Positions 28,014 to 38,544 of a stretch of 64,000 bases of DNA are shown here, piece after piece. Each line of letters opens with the position of its first letter. Position 1 is the stretch's first letter. The position numbers and the translations under genes were made by a program. The notes under the pieces were generated by a model. That model was not told the origin of the DNA and ran no database searches. It saw only the letters and a program-made list of their open reading frames with translations. The DNA is from Candidatus Poseidoniaceae archaeon (GTDB taxonomy: Archaea; Thermoplasmatota; Poseidoniia; Poseidoniales; Poseidoniaceae), in the NCBI GenBank assembly GCA_938075675.1, contig CALJHE010000021.1, positions 1 to 64,000 of the forward strand, read 5' to 3'.

Positions 28014-30116
28014 CTACACTTCTTCAACGGTGTGGACTCGAGAGAAGAACCTTCGAGCGAAACTGGCCGTTGTCTGTGGGTCGTTGGTGGCGTTCATTCT
28101 CAAGTCACTCGGATAACAACTGATGTAGGTGCGGTCGGTATGACGCTGGTCCAACAACAGAATGAGCGCTCGATCTCCAATCGAGCGTATTGGGCGTCCC
28201 ATCGCTTGAAGAATGGCATTGATTGCTGGTTGCGTAACGGTGTATCTCCAAGCGTTATTTTTCCCGAACCTGTCTCCAGCGTAAGCCTTCAACGAGTCAG
28301 ATAACACCGATGGAGGGGCGTTCGGTATCCCTATGCACGCAACGGCGTCAAGTATCCCTCCGTTGTAATCGATACCTTCGGAAAGTCTTGCGCCATACAC
28401 TCCGCATAACAGTACTCTCTGTCCAGCTTCTTTTTCGGAACGAAGGTTTTCGACGAGTGAGTCGATGTCGTTCTTACTCCATTCTCGGCTTTCCATAACT
28501 TTCCGGATTCCCTTGAACCGATGTTCCGCTAATATTTCCTCCATCATCCTGTATGAGGGGGCGAATACAGCAATGTGGCCTGGAGTCCCGTCGATGAGCG
28601 CTTGGAGGTGATTGCGTATTTTTGACCACATTGCTGGTGTTCTCTGCGTATATTTGGTTGTCACATCACCAGCAACCAAGACAGGTCGGCGTTCTCCGGC
28701 GAATGGAGATGAATAGGCGGTTTTGGTTGTTTTTTCTGCTGGCAGGTCGAGAATGTCAGCATACATCTTCGGTGGATACAGTGTCCCTGACATGAGAATC
28801 GCACCGTGTACCGACTCAAACACAGGCCCAGATACAAGACCAGGGTCAAGAAGGTGAGAAGTGATTCTTCCCTCACGCCCTTTCGAACTGAACACCAGGC
28901 TGAGAGCAGTTGTTTTACCGAACATTTCGATGCATTTCAGAATGTGACCCATCTTGTGCGCGTCCGGCTCCATGGTGTCTTCATCTTCACCCGTTTCGAG
29001 TTCCACTTCAACCCGCAGTAATACGTCAGCGAGTCTCGGCAATCTGTGCGCTCTTTCGACAGCTCGATCTTCTCTGCCGATGTTTTCCCCAAGTATTTTT
29101 TGACCCGTAAGCCCTTCGTATTCGTCGCAAGAGCGGTGTATGATGTCTAGGAAACGTTCAACTTCTACACGCCCCTCTTCCTTGTCACTCACCAAGTCTG
29201 AGTGCAGTTGGCGAAAGAGGTCTGCTGTTTTCGTACGGGCAATTTTCATCACTTCAAACGCCCAAGTAGCCACATCTAACTCAAGGGCGATAGGCACGGA
29301 ATTATTTTGCTGGTATGAAGCAGTGAGTGCTCCGACGTATTCTTCCAATTCCATGGTCGTGTTGCGTGCAATGGTTGGAGTAATGCTGCGTTCCATGGTC
29401 ATTCGAATTCGGTCTGGAAGATTGTGTGCTTCATCGACCACGACAATGATGTCCTTGAGTGAAATCCCCATTGCTTCAAGGCTTGACTGGCGTACTCCCT
29501 CGTCAAAAATGTGGTTGTAATCGCCGACGAACACATCCGCCAGTCCTGCAGCTTCTCGGGCAGCCTTCCAAGGGCATGTTTGAGTAATTTCACCACCGAC
29601 TCTGTGGATTTTGGTTAATTCAACCAGTTCATCGACATGCAGCGGACTGTCAAGAATCCGCTTGGTGAGTCCAGGTGCACTTGTGATCCATGGACGGCAT
29701 GATTTGGTTTTTCTCGCAGTGCTGCACATCATTGAGAATACGAGGTTTGACTCTTTGGCAAACGGTTGAACGCACATTCCAGATTGACCAATCATGTCCA
29801 CGAGCGTGATTGGTTCTTTGCCGGTTCGTCGCTGGTTAATGCGGCGAACGGTATCGACCACTATGCGATGCTGACTTTGTCTCGAGGTGAGAAAAAATAC
29901 GTGTTTCTTCGTAGGTGATTTCTGGGTTATCTCCAGTGCTGCTGACAGTGCCGCAGCCGTTTTTCCTATGCCGGTCGGTGCTGCGGCCAAGTGGTATCCT
30001 CGACTTCGAAGTGCTTCAGTTGATTCACGAATCATCTCAACTTGCCCAGGTCGGGGTTTTTCATGAGCAAGATACTCAAACATCTCAGTTTGGACTTGAC
30101 TCCCCTCCTCTGTCAT
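28014..30116 (-). CDS. xpd: XPD/Rad3-family Fe-S DNA helicase
   Basis: A superfamily 2 helicase, 700 residues, that unwinds DNA 5'-3' in repair. Walker A is AAPTGIGKTAAAL (about 45-57) and motif II is VVVDEAHNLPDR (about 225-236). Between them are the four cysteines that hold the 4Fe-4S cluster: C115, C131, C140 and C181. The later motifs GTLYPPKM, SEGIDYNGG and QAMGRPIRS are also present, the last containing the arginine fingers of motif VI. Length and order match archaeal XPD. A long structured non-coding stretch lies upstream, and the Hsp20-like gene follows. Confidence 0.93.
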   Translation of the reverse strand: MTEEGSQVQTEMFEYLAHEKPRPGQVEMIRESTEALRSRGYHLAAAPTGIGKTAAALSAALEITQKSPTKKHVFFLTSRQSQHRIVVDTVRRINQRRTGKEPITLVDMIGQSGMCVQPFAKESNLVFSMMCSTARKTKSCRPWITSAPGLTKRILDSPLHVDELVELTKIHRVGGEITQTCPWKAAREAAGLADVFVGDYNHIFDEGVRQSSLEAMGISLKDIIVVVDEAHNLPDRIRMTMERSITPTIARNTTMELEEYVGALTASYQQNNSVPIALELDVATWAFEVMKIARTKTADLFRQLHSDLVSDKEEGRVEVERFLDIIHRSCDEYEGLTGQKILGENIGREDRAVERAHRLPRLADVLLRVEVELETGEDEDTMEPDAHKMGHILKCIEMFGKTTALSLVFSSKGREGRITSHLLDPGLVSGPVFESVHGAILMSGTLYPPKMYADILDLPAEKTTKTAYSSPFAGERRPVLVAGDVTTKYTQRTPAMWSKIRNHLQALIDGTPGHIAVFAPSYRMMEEILAEHRFKGIRKVMESREWSKNDIDSLVENLRSEKEAGQRVLLCGVYGARLSEGIDYNGGILDAVACIGIPNAPPSVLSDSLKAYAGDRFGKNNAWRYTVTQPAINAILQAMGRPIRSIGDRALILLLDQRHTDRTYISCYPSDLRMNATNDPQTTASFARRFFSRVHTVEEV

Positions 30117-30469
30117 ATCGTGAGTTCTGCGTCGACACCTCTAAAGGATTGGGGAGCAAATGTATGCAGCGGTTGCACTGCAGTGAATCATTGTGCCCAG
30201 GTATGTGGGGGTCCTGAGCACGTGGGAACCAACCAACTTAGCAAGCCGGTGTGGAATCTGAGTCCCCCCGCCCGTCTTCCGAGGGGAGGTGTGTTGGGTT
30301 TTGGTTCAAAGAACCAGTTCGTCCAGCGCGTGCAAGACGGGCACGCAGACGCAAAGCGGCAAATCCGTACGGCTTGGACATATCCCGTACGGCATTGAAG
30401 GTGGCATCCCGAGACTCGCAATCATCGTTCTGCCAATTCATTCCCATCCCCTCCTGCACTCTCACCCAC
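30117..30469. other. 353-nt non-coding, hairpin-rich stretch
   Basis: The gap between two minus-strand genes. Short open frames exist on both strands, but none is convincing. It holds several perfect or near-perfect stems: TGGTTC-AAA-GAACCA (30302-30316), GCGTGC...GCACGC near 30327-30346, and the 8-nt palindrome CCGTACGG twice, at about 30365 and 30385. A G-C rich TCCCC...GGGGA pair lies near 30262-30286. I looked for RNase P RNA and SRP RNA signatures and found none. It may be an unassigned structured RNA or a long control region for xpd. Confidence 0.4.
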
Positions 30470-30844
30470 TCACTCGTGGTATTCTTCGCGTCGTATCGTT
30501 GAATTCCTTGCTTCCGCAACGAGTTCATCGAGTTGTTGTGTCAATTCAGAACGAGCCTTGATGGCTTGTTCTATGTAGAGTGAAAGCCCTTCTTGGGCTG
30601 CGGCTTCAGGTGTAGTCCCTTGAAGCTCATACAATTGGCCGAGCAACATCTTGTCGCCATAACCGAGAGGTATTCGTATGGAGTCCATTCCAGTAAGCAA
30701 CGGTTGCCCCTTGAGGAATTGCTGAATGGCCATGCGGATGACATCGGATCGATTACGTGCACCGTCGATTCCGACGCGTGCTTCGAGCAAAGCGATTTCC
30801 TCCTCAGTAATTCTGAGCGAGACAAGGTTGCTTGGGTTGGCCAT
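30470..30844 (-). CDS. Ribbon-helix-helix transcription regulator
   Basis: A 124-residue protein whose first 50 residues form a ribbon-helix-helix DNA-binding domain. The beta strand is LVSLRITEEEIALLEA and the second helix includes RNRSDVIRMAIQQFL, the classical CopG/Arc pattern. The C-terminal half is helical and may bind a partner or ligand. GGAGGAATC precedes the ATG at 30844; the open frame extends 10 residues further without support. The palindromes CCGTACGG at about 30365 and 30385 lie downstream of this gene and upstream of xpd, and could be its targets (inference). No toxin partner is adjacent. Confidence 0.78.
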   Translation of the reverse strand: MANPSNLVSLRITEEEIALLEARVGIDGARNRSDVIRMAIQQFLKGQPLLTGMDSIRIPLGYGDKMLLGQLYELQGTTPEAAAQEGLSLYIEQAIKARSELTQQLDELVAEARNSTIRREEYHE

Positions 30845-31047
30845 TTTGATTCCTCCGTAACATTGGGTAGGCAAGACAGTATATGAAAGTTACCTTTTTG
30901 ATGACAATTTGACTTACAGGTGATTACGCCGAAAAAGCGTGGCGTGCGTGGCATATGCTCAAATTTGCGGAGTTTTTTGAGCGAAGAGCCGTATACGCGA
31001 GTTCTGCGGAGTAGAACATTCTAATACGGGTGTCCACAGCACTTTGC

Positions 31048-31494
31048 ATGGCACTCGAACCGTCTCGTGGTCTCTATCTCTATTTGCGAACTTTGACTGT
31101 GGCCATGGAGGATTCAATCCTTACAGACGATGAAGCATCCATTCTGCACATACTCGCAGAAGCTCTTGGTATTCTCCCGAGTGATACAGCGGTTTGCTTG
31201 TCTGTTGTTCGTGGAACTGAGACGAATCCGTTTGATGGCACAGCGTTTGATTATTCAGGTCATCATCCTGGCGATGTTGTGACGTATCAAAGTGCGCTGG
31301 TGGCTGCTCTTGATGATGAAGTCATTACTGAGGATGAATGGGCCATGCTTACCGCTTTGAGAAACATTGTCGGTATTCAAGAAGACCAACATGCAATGAT
31401 CGAGGAAGCCATTCATGCAATGGCGGAAGTCGATGCAAACGGCGTACGAAGACTTGAACGCCTACAACGGTACATGACGGTCTGTCCGTATTGA
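31048..31494 (+). CDS. TerB-like helical protein
   Basis: A small acidic protein (148 residues) built of two similar helical units. Each has an acidic turn, 'ILTDDEASIL' in the first and 'VITEDEWAML' in the second, followed by a helix and LGI/VGI. This is the pattern of TerB-like domains, named for tellurite resistance but of broad and mostly unknown function; acidic residues may bind metal. A TATA-like CTAATACGG at 31021-31029 lies about 26 nt before ATG 31048, favouring that start over the GTG at 31030. Function inferred only from pattern. Confidence 0.55.
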   Translation: MALEPSRGLYLYLRTLTVAMEDSILTDDEASILHILAEALGILPSDTAVCLSVVRGTETNPFDGTAFDYSGHHPGDVVTYQSALVAALDDEVITEDEWAMLTALRNIVGIQEDQHAMIEEAIHAMAEVDANGVRRLERLQRYMTVCPY

Positions 31495-31575
31495 TGCATC
31501 CTCTTTGAGGTTTAAACGAGCGCCTATCCGATACTATCGACGGTAATACTTAGAAAGGGTGTTTCTTTGGGGCGA

Positions 31576-32956
<1,381 letters not shown>

Positions 32957-33029
32957 TTCTGACACCTGTGCCGATGTATGAGCATGTTGCATAGACATGT
33001 CTAATAACTGCTAATTGCTAATTCGCATC

Positions 33030-33572
33030 ATGCCTCAATTGATGGTTGGAGACAATGCTCCTTCAATCGTATTGCCTGCAATCGACGGTTCGACATTCGA
33101 TCTCTCAGCTTACAAAGGAAAACGTGTGATTTTGACTTTCTTCCGATTTGAGTCCTGCCCTTTTTGTAATCTTAGAATCCATCGATTAGTCAAGCGTTGG
33201 GGTGATTTTCCAGAAGATACAGTGATGGTCGGTATCTTTGATGCAAACATCACGAATCTTTCGAAGAAAATGAAAAAGCACAACGTACCCTTTACACTCG
33301 TAGCAGATGAAACATACGAGCATTTTCTCAACAACGGTGTTCGTAAATCACTCTTGCGAGTCATGCTTGCTCCGCTTCGAGCACCACTGACCTTCCTCGA
33401 AACTTTGGTAAAAGGATATGTTCCAATGACGCTCTCGCCGTCGAAGCTTTCTACTTTGCCGGTTGATATCCTCATTGGTGCAGATGGAAAAGTCGTTGAG
33501 GCTCACTACTGTAAAGATACAGTTGACCACATGCCAATTGACAAGTTGGTTTCATTTGCACAGGGCAACTGA
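33030..33572 (+). CDS. AhpC/TSA-type thioredoxin-fold protein
   Basis: A 180-residue thioredoxin-fold protein of the peroxiredoxin-like (AhpC/TSA, redoxin) group. The N-terminal block VGDNAPSIVLPAIDGSTFDL is typical of the family. The redox site reads SCPFCNLR, a CxxC instead of the single peroxidatic Cys after a Thr/Pro pair. This argues for a disulfide reductase-like or atypical peroxidase role. A basic middle segment (RKSLLRVMLAPLRAPLTF) may touch membrane or nucleic acid. ATG 33030 is preferred over the upstream TTG. It ends exactly where the convergent sixA gene ends. Confidence 0.75.
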   Translation: MPQLMVGDNAPSIVLPAIDGSTFDLSAYKGKRVILTFFRFESCPFCNLRIHRLVKRWGDFPEDTVMVGIFDANITNLSKKMKKHNVPFTLVADETYEHFLNNGVRKSLLRVMLAPLRAPLTFLETLVKGYVPMTLSPSKLSTLPVDILIGADGKVVEAHYCKDTVDHMPIDKLVSFAQGN

Positions 33573-34028
33573 TTATTTTCCTTCATCTGGTCTCAAGACC
33601 CGCTCACAGGCCCATCTTCCGTTCGATTCTGAAAGGAATGCGCATGCACCGGGTGGCATTGCATGGTAGATTCCTGTGATTTGATAGAGAACCAATTCAC
33701 AACCGGGATTATGCGTTACAAGAAGTAAAGTTTCATCGCCATGCGTACTCTCGATAAACTCGTGAATGGTTTCTGTCGAGGCGAGGTACAATTCATCTCT
33801 CGCTTCAGTTGGAATTCCATGGTATTCTGCCAACAGTTCCACAGTCTCCATTGTTCGTCTTGATGAACTCACCAATATTCTGTTTGGTGCCCACCCATGC
33901 GAGCGTATGTTAGTTGGTACCTTTTTGGCATCATGCTTTCCTTGATTGGTCAATTCCCTCTCAAAGTCGGTTGGAGCGTTCGGGATGGTTTGTGCATGCC
34001 GCATTAACAATACTCGTCGTTGTACCAT
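33573..34028 (-). CDS. sixA: SixA-type histidine phosphatase
   Basis: A small histidine phosphatase (151 residues) that removes phosphate from phosphohistidine or similar groups. The catalytic RHG-type motif is LLMRHAQT, and the second histidine lies in VTHNPGCE. Both arginines of the phosphate pocket are likely present (RHA and SSRRTMET). The size and single-domain form match SixA. GAGG seven bases ahead supports ATG 34028, although the frame runs back to a TTG at 34052. It follows the calcium-repeat surface protein at once, with no clear functional link. Confidence 0.85.
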   Translation of the reverse strand: MVQRRVLLMRHAQTIPNAPTDFERELTNQGKHDAKKVPTNIRSHGWAPNRILVSSSRRTMETVELLAEYHGIPTEARDELYLASTETIHEFIESTHGDETLLLVTHNPGCELVLYQITGIYHAMPPGACAFLSESNGRWACERVLRPDEGK

Positions 34029-34052
34029 TTGCCTCAACTCAGGCTCAACCAA

Positions 34053-37000
34053 TCATTCTGCTTGGTAAGGAATCCATTGGCCGGTTTCATTGTCGTAGAA
34101 AAACAGGCTTCCATCAGCAGATTTCGACCAATTGACTCCGTTCTCTTCCCATTGTTGAGACTCAGTCTCAATTGCTGGCAAATCTTTTGCAGATTCATCG
34201 TTCATGAACGCTTCAGTTGCGGTATCGCTGTGGTTTTGAGCCGCAAACGGAGAATTATTATCCTGTAGGTTTTGGTTTCTTCGAACGACAAGTAGCGCAC
34301 CTAAGCCACAGACGATGAGCAAGGCCAAGATTGCGTAGATGAGGCCGAATCCACTCGATTCAGCGTCCTGTTCAGATCTGTTTGGATCGTTTGGATAGTA
34401 GTCATAGGTGTCCGATATTCCATCTCCATCTGAATCAGTCGTTTCGTTTGGGTCAAGAGGGAAGTCGTCTTCAGCGTCGTTCACATTGTCCATGTCGGTG
34501 TCCATCTGCGAAAGAGCGCATCCATCATCAAAGACAATTGAACTCTCTGGCGTCAATGGGCAGGTGTCGTCAATGTTGAACACCCCATCGTTGTCATCGT
34601 CAAGTTGGTATCCTGAACATCCGTCTAAGTCGACGCTGTGAGATTCATCTGTATCGGGGCACAAGTCCTTGTCGTTGTTGATGGAGTCGTTGTCTTGGTC
34701 GAGTTGAGATGCAGCACATCCGACGGCATTGACTTGTTGACCACTCGGAGTTGCAGGGCACAAATCTACGGTATCATCGATCATATCGTCATCGGCATCG
34801 CGTTGGTATTCTGCACAACCAAACGAGTCTGTAATGATTCCAATTGCGGTATCTGGGCACAGGTCTGCATCGTTCTTGATAGCGTCACTGTCATCGTCTT
34901 TTTGTGCGTCTGCACAGCCGTTTTCATCCACTTCAGTGTTGACAACTGTCATCGGACATGTGTCCATCATATCGTTGATGCCATCGGTATCAGTATCACG
35001 TTGTGCAGCCGAGCAGCCGACGCCGTTGACTGGCATGTCTGGCGTTGTAGAAGGACATTCATCGAGTTGGTCGTTGATGCCGTCAGCGTCGGTGTCTCGC
35101 TGTGTATCAGCACATCCTGCTGCATCGACTTCATAGCCAAGAGGCGTGAGTGGGCAAGCGTCAAACAAATCCATGACTCCATCGTTATCAGCGTCTTCTT
35201 GAGAGCCAGAACATCCCGTCGTGTCGACGGTTTCACCAGGCGGAGTGGATGGACATGCATCTTCACTGTTTGAGACGCCATCGAGGTCATCGTCTTTCTG
35301 TTGCTCTGAACAACCGTTCAAATCGACAGATTGTCCGGCAGGAGTGTTCAAACACTGGTCGGCTGAAACGCCGTTAGCATTGTCTCCGTATCCGTCACCA
35401 TCAGCATCGAACCATTGTGTTGGTTCTGTTGGGAATTTATCTGCAGCGTTACCGTTTTGATTATCTCCAAAGCCATCTCCATCTTCATCGGACCACTGTG
35501 TTCCGTCCATAGGGAATGCGTCAGGGTCGTTACCGGCTTGGTTGTCCCCATACCCGTCGGAATCAATATCCGCCCACTGCGTACTGTCCGCCGGGAATGC
35601 ATCACCATTGTTGCCGGTGGGGTTGTCCCCGTATCCATCTCCATCTTGGTCAGCCCACTGTGTGCTGTCGGTGGGGAACTCGTCAGGCGAATTTCCAGTT
35701 GGATTGTCCCCATATCCGTCTCCATCTTGATCAGCCCATTGTGTACTGTCTGTAGGAAATTGATCACCGTTGGTTCCGTTCGGGTTGTCTCCGTAACCGT
35801 CTCCGTCTTGGTCTGTCCATTGTGTGCTGTCTGCAGGATACTCGTCAGCATAATTACCTGACGCGTTGTCACCATAGCCATCGCCATCAGAATCAGACCA
35901 TTGAGTCGGGTCGTATGGGAATGCATCAGAATTGTTGCCGCTTTGGTTGTCCCCGTATCCATCGGCATCATAGTCAGACCATTGCGATGAATCGTTCGGG
36001 AATGAATCCGGTGAATTACCAGATGGATTGTCTCCATATCCATCACCGTCCATGTCCGAGTATTGACTTGAATCGTTCGGGAATGCATCGACTTCATCAT
36101 TGTAGCCGTCGTTATCTGAATCTTTTTGTGATAATGCACAACCATCGATATCGACGATTGAACCTGCAGCGGAGTTCGGGCAAAGGTCGACTTCATTTGC
36201 TACCGAATCGTTGTCGTCGTCAAATACAAGGTTGAAACATCCACTGTCACCAACCAGTTGGACATTCGTGTTGGAGTAAAGAAGAGCCTCCGCACAGTAT
36301 GCGCCTGATGTGTTCGGTGTTGAGTAGGTGAAGGTGGGCAGACTCATGTTTTGAGCAGTAGCGGTAAAACTCGTCAATGAGGTTGATGCGATGATTGCAC
36401 CTCCTGCATCGGTAATTCGTATGAGCGACTTGTAGGAATCACCCGGTATCAGATCTGCACCTTTCACATCGACGTTATTTGTTGCCGCGGTGCTGCTTGA
36501 GGAGAAATTGTCAAGGACCAACGAGGGGAGTTGAGGGATGAATGCATCATCATGAATGCCAATAAATCCATCTCCTGTTGTTAGGTTGATTGTAGAGTTG
36601 GCCGTATAGAGTATACCAACCAAGAGATGTTCATCCATGGTTGTAATTCCACTCCAGTTGATAAGCCAACTTTCTGTTGTCGAAGAACTGGTGAAATTGA
36701 TGTATGCTTGGTAAACAGCGGAGGCATTGAGTGCGAGGTTAATGTCATTTGTAGAATTATAATTGTTCTCGAAATCCACATCGTTCAACACGAACCACCA
36801 GAGTGTGTAATCTGTATTGGCGGACAAGTTGGTTGCAGAGTGTGAGCCTGAAGTTGAGGACAACACGGTTGATTGTAGGACTTCAATCGTTGTACATTCC
36901 GAGTCAAAAGAGAGGACTCCGGAGGCGTCTGAAAGAATGACATCAATGCAGTAATCTGATTCTACCATTATTGGACTTTGTACGGTCAAGGTCGTGTTGT

Positions 37001-38162
37001 ATGCAGTGCCGTTTGCAGTGAAATTTATTGTTGAAGAAGGATTTGTCAAAGTGGTCCCGTTGAAGTAGGTCTGACCTGCTGAATAAGTGACTGAATAGTT
37101 TGTACCTGATGTAAGTCCGTTCATTTCTGCCGTTGAAGATGTAAGTGTAGTTTGGAAAACATCAATCGATTCAATGGTTTGACCGCCTCCAGGTAAGTCG
37201 GTCGTTATTTCAATATCATAGACATTAGAAACCGCTCCTGAACTAAATGTAGAATAGTGGTACACCTTGAAATAGTTCGTTGAATTTGATGTAGCAGTGT
37301 ATTCTCCAAACTCATTGTCGGAGGAAGAGCTCATTGAACCGAAATTATTGAACGAAAGAGACATCCCTGTAGAACTTTGTATAGTCGCATCAACATCTCC
37401 ATTGGCATGAGTGAATGTCAAATTGAAGTAATAGGTCACGCCGCTGATCATTTGTATTTCGAAATAATCATCATTTGCGACTGATGCCGAATTTATTTCA
37501 ACACTTAACCCAGTACAATAGACTGGTAATATTGATGCTACGGTTGCAGTTGCAGGAGAGTCGTTTGGTTCTAAGATGTCTGGTGACGTTGCAGTACCCG
37601 TACATGGACTTGGGATGGTGCTTCCATTGCTGCCTCCCGTGCCACTACTTGCCGTGAATTTGGAAAGCGTAAGATTCCAGGTTCCTGAGCCAGAGTATCG
37701 GGTGATCTCGATGTAAACCATGCCGCCTGGCGAGTTGGTATTGTTGGTTGAAAGCGTTTCTGGATTCGATAAGTTTGAGGAACCAAGCCATGTGAGGTTC
37801 GCGTCGTAAAAGGCTAAATCGAAGTCGTTAAAGATCGTAGTTCCGTTTGGATAGGTTACTGACGATGTGAATGACAGAGTGGCAGACAGGCCTTGGTTTG
37901 CGCTCAATGCAACGCGCAGGAAGTCATGGTCGTCGCCATAGTCAAGTTCTCCAGAACCGGAATAGGATGAGGTGAAGATATAGTTGGTAATGCTCACACT
38001 TGTGTTGTCTGGCAGGTCGCCGCCTGAGTTGAGATCATTTTGGTTTACCCCTACGGCTGATGCATTGAAACTCGCAAGGCTGATGCTTGTGAAAAGCAGA
38101 AGCATTGCCATTGTTGCCGCACGAAACTGTCGAGAGTCACCTTTCGCTTGTTGAGAGGTCAT
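34053..38162 (-). CDS. Thrombospondin-type-3 repeat surface protein with WW-like tail
   Basis: About 1369 residues. Order: signal peptide (AATMAMLLLFTSISLASF); about 600 residues of beta-rich prepeptidase-like and Ser/Thr-rich segments; nine 28-residue units with the core DGDGYGDN; about nine cysteine-paired units of the form DxDGxxDxxDxCPxTPxG...GC; a membrane helix (LIYAILALLIVCGLGALLVV); and a cytoplasmic tail ending in a WW-like motif (GVNWSK...FFYDNETGQWIPY). The Asp-rich units should bind many calcium ions and stiffen the protein outside the cell. ATG 38162 starts the signal peptide well; a TATA-like CATAAACC lies about 26 nt ahead. Confidence 0.85.
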   Translation of the reverse strand: MTSQQAKGDSRQFRAATMAMLLLFTSISLASFNASAVGVNQNDLNSGGDLPDNTSVSITNYIFTSSYSGSGELDYGDDHDFLRVALSANQGLSATLSFTSSVTYPNGTTIFNDFDLAFYDANLTWLGSSNLSNPETLSTNNTNSPGGMVYIEITRYSGSGTWNLTLSKFTASSGTGGSNGSTIPSPCTGTATSPDILEPNDSPATATVASILPVYCTGLSVEINSASVANDDYFEIQMISGVTYYFNLTFTHANGDVDATIQSSTGMSLSFNNFGSMSSSSDNEFGEYTATSNSTNYFKVYHYSTFSSGAVSNVYDIEITTDLPGGGQTIESIDVFQTTLTSSTAEMNGLTSGTNYSVTYSAGQTYFNGTTLTNPSSTINFTANGTAYNTTLTVQSPIMVESDYCIDVILSDASGVLSFDSECTTIEVLQSTVLSSTSGSHSATNLSANTDYTLWWFVLNDVDFENNYNSTNDINLALNASAVYQAYINFTSSSTTESWLINWSGITTMDEHLLVGILYTANSTINLTTGDGFIGIHDDAFIPQLPSLVLDNFSSSSTAATNNVDVKGADLIPGDSYKSLIRITDAGGAIIASTSLTSFTATAQNMSLPTFTYSTPNTSGAYCAEALLYSNTNVQLVGDSGCFNLVFDDDNDSVANEVDLCPNSAAGSIVDIDGCALSQKDSDNDGYNDEVDAFPNDSSQYSDMDGDGYGDNPSGNSPDSFPNDSSQWSDYDADGYGDNQSGNNSDAFPYDPTQWSDSDGDGYGDNASGNYADEYPADSTQWTDQDGDGYGDNPNGTNGDQFPTDSTQWADQDGDGYGDNPTGNSPDEFPTDSTQWADQDGDGYGDNPTGNNGDAFPADSTQWADIDSDGYGDNQAGNDPDAFPMDGTQWSDEDGDGFGDNQNGNAADKFPTEPTQWFDADGDGYGDNANGVSADQCLNTPAGQSVDLNGCSEQQKDDDLDGVSNSEDACPSTPPGETVDTTGCSGSQEDADNDGVMDLFDACPLTPLGYEVDAAGCADTQRDTDADGINDQLDECPSTTPDMPVNGVGCSAAQRDTDTDGINDMMDTCPMTVVNTEVDENGCADAQKDDDSDAIKNDADLCPDTAIGIITDSFGCAEYQRDADDDMIDDTVDLCPATPSGQQVNAVGCAASQLDQDNDSINNDKDLCPDTDESHSVDLDGCSGYQLDDDNDGVFNIDDTCPLTPESSIVFDDGCALSQMDTDMDNVNDAEDDFPLDPNETTDSDGDGISDTYDYYPNDPNRSEQDAESSGFGLIYAILALLIVCGLGALLVVRRNQNLQDNNSPFAAQNHSDTATEAFMNDESAKDLPAIETESQQWEENGVNWSKSADGSLFFYDNETGQWIPYQAE
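35350..36125 (-). repeat. Nine tandem 84-bp coding repeats
   Basis: Within the surface-protein gene, 28-codon units repeat nine times with the core DGDGYGDN, a Gly-Asn turn, then FPxDxTQWxD. Neighbouring units are very similar at the DNA level, with long runs identical between units, which suggests recent duplication and possible copy-number variation. Confidence 0.85.
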
Positions 38163-38230
38163 GGACCAACCATTCGCTACAGGTTTATGACAGTATGGAG
38201 TAACGAATTGCAACTTCTTGGTATTTAGGC

Positions 38231-38470
38231 TTAGATTGCAGTTGGAGCAACATGACCTTCTTTTTTGTCAGCAGGTTTTCGAACTCGTGACCAGACTCCA
38301 CCCATCAATTCATCGTGATGTGCGTCGCAGTAGTGGAATCGTCGGTAGGCTTCTCGGAACGAATATGCTTTCTTGCCGGTAGCTACGAGATACCCTTCAG
38401 GAGAAAGTCGAGAAACAATCGTGCCTTCTACACCGCATCCCGGGAAATCACATACAGCTGCGCCGGACAT
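38231..38470 (-). CDS. Small putative zinc-binding protein, 79 aa
   Basis: A 79-residue protein with a Cys/His pattern suited to one zinc ion: CDFPGC near the N-terminus and HYCDAHH in the middle. The C-terminus is basic and hydrophilic. A TATA-like CTTTAAG at 38494-38500 lies 26 nt before the ATG at 38470, implying a leaderless gene and supporting the start. Function unknown. It lies between the surface protein and the biotin carrier gene on the same strand. Confidence 0.6.
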   Translation of the reverse strand: MSGAAVCDFPGCGVEGTIVSRLSPEGYLVATGKKAYSFREAYRRFHYCDAHHDELMGGVWSRVRKPADKKEGHVAPTAI

Positions 38471-38544
38471 GATTGGGTGTAGTGCTGACAGGTCTTTAAG
38501 GGTCGTATCGACTCACAGATTCGATTTCACTTTTACGGGTAGAA

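Noticed and set aside
30188-30528. Several overlapping frames on both strands upstream of xpd
   Set aside because: They are mutually overlapping, Arg/Pro/Gly-rich from GC content, with no ribosome-binding site; the stretch is better described as structured non-coding DNA.
34638-35273. 211-residue plus-strand frame rich in Cys, Val and Ile
   Set aside because: Antisense to the cysteine-paired calcium repeats; the periodic pattern is a shadow of the repeat codons.
35350-36125. Regular repeats suggesting a CRISPR array
   Set aside because: Unit length is 84 bp with no unique spacers, the frame stays open and translates to calcium-binding units, and no cas genes are near.
35348-36196. Minus-strand 282-residue frame, rich in Thr, Met and His
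   Set aside because: A second reading frame of the 84-bp repeats, kept open by their periodicity.
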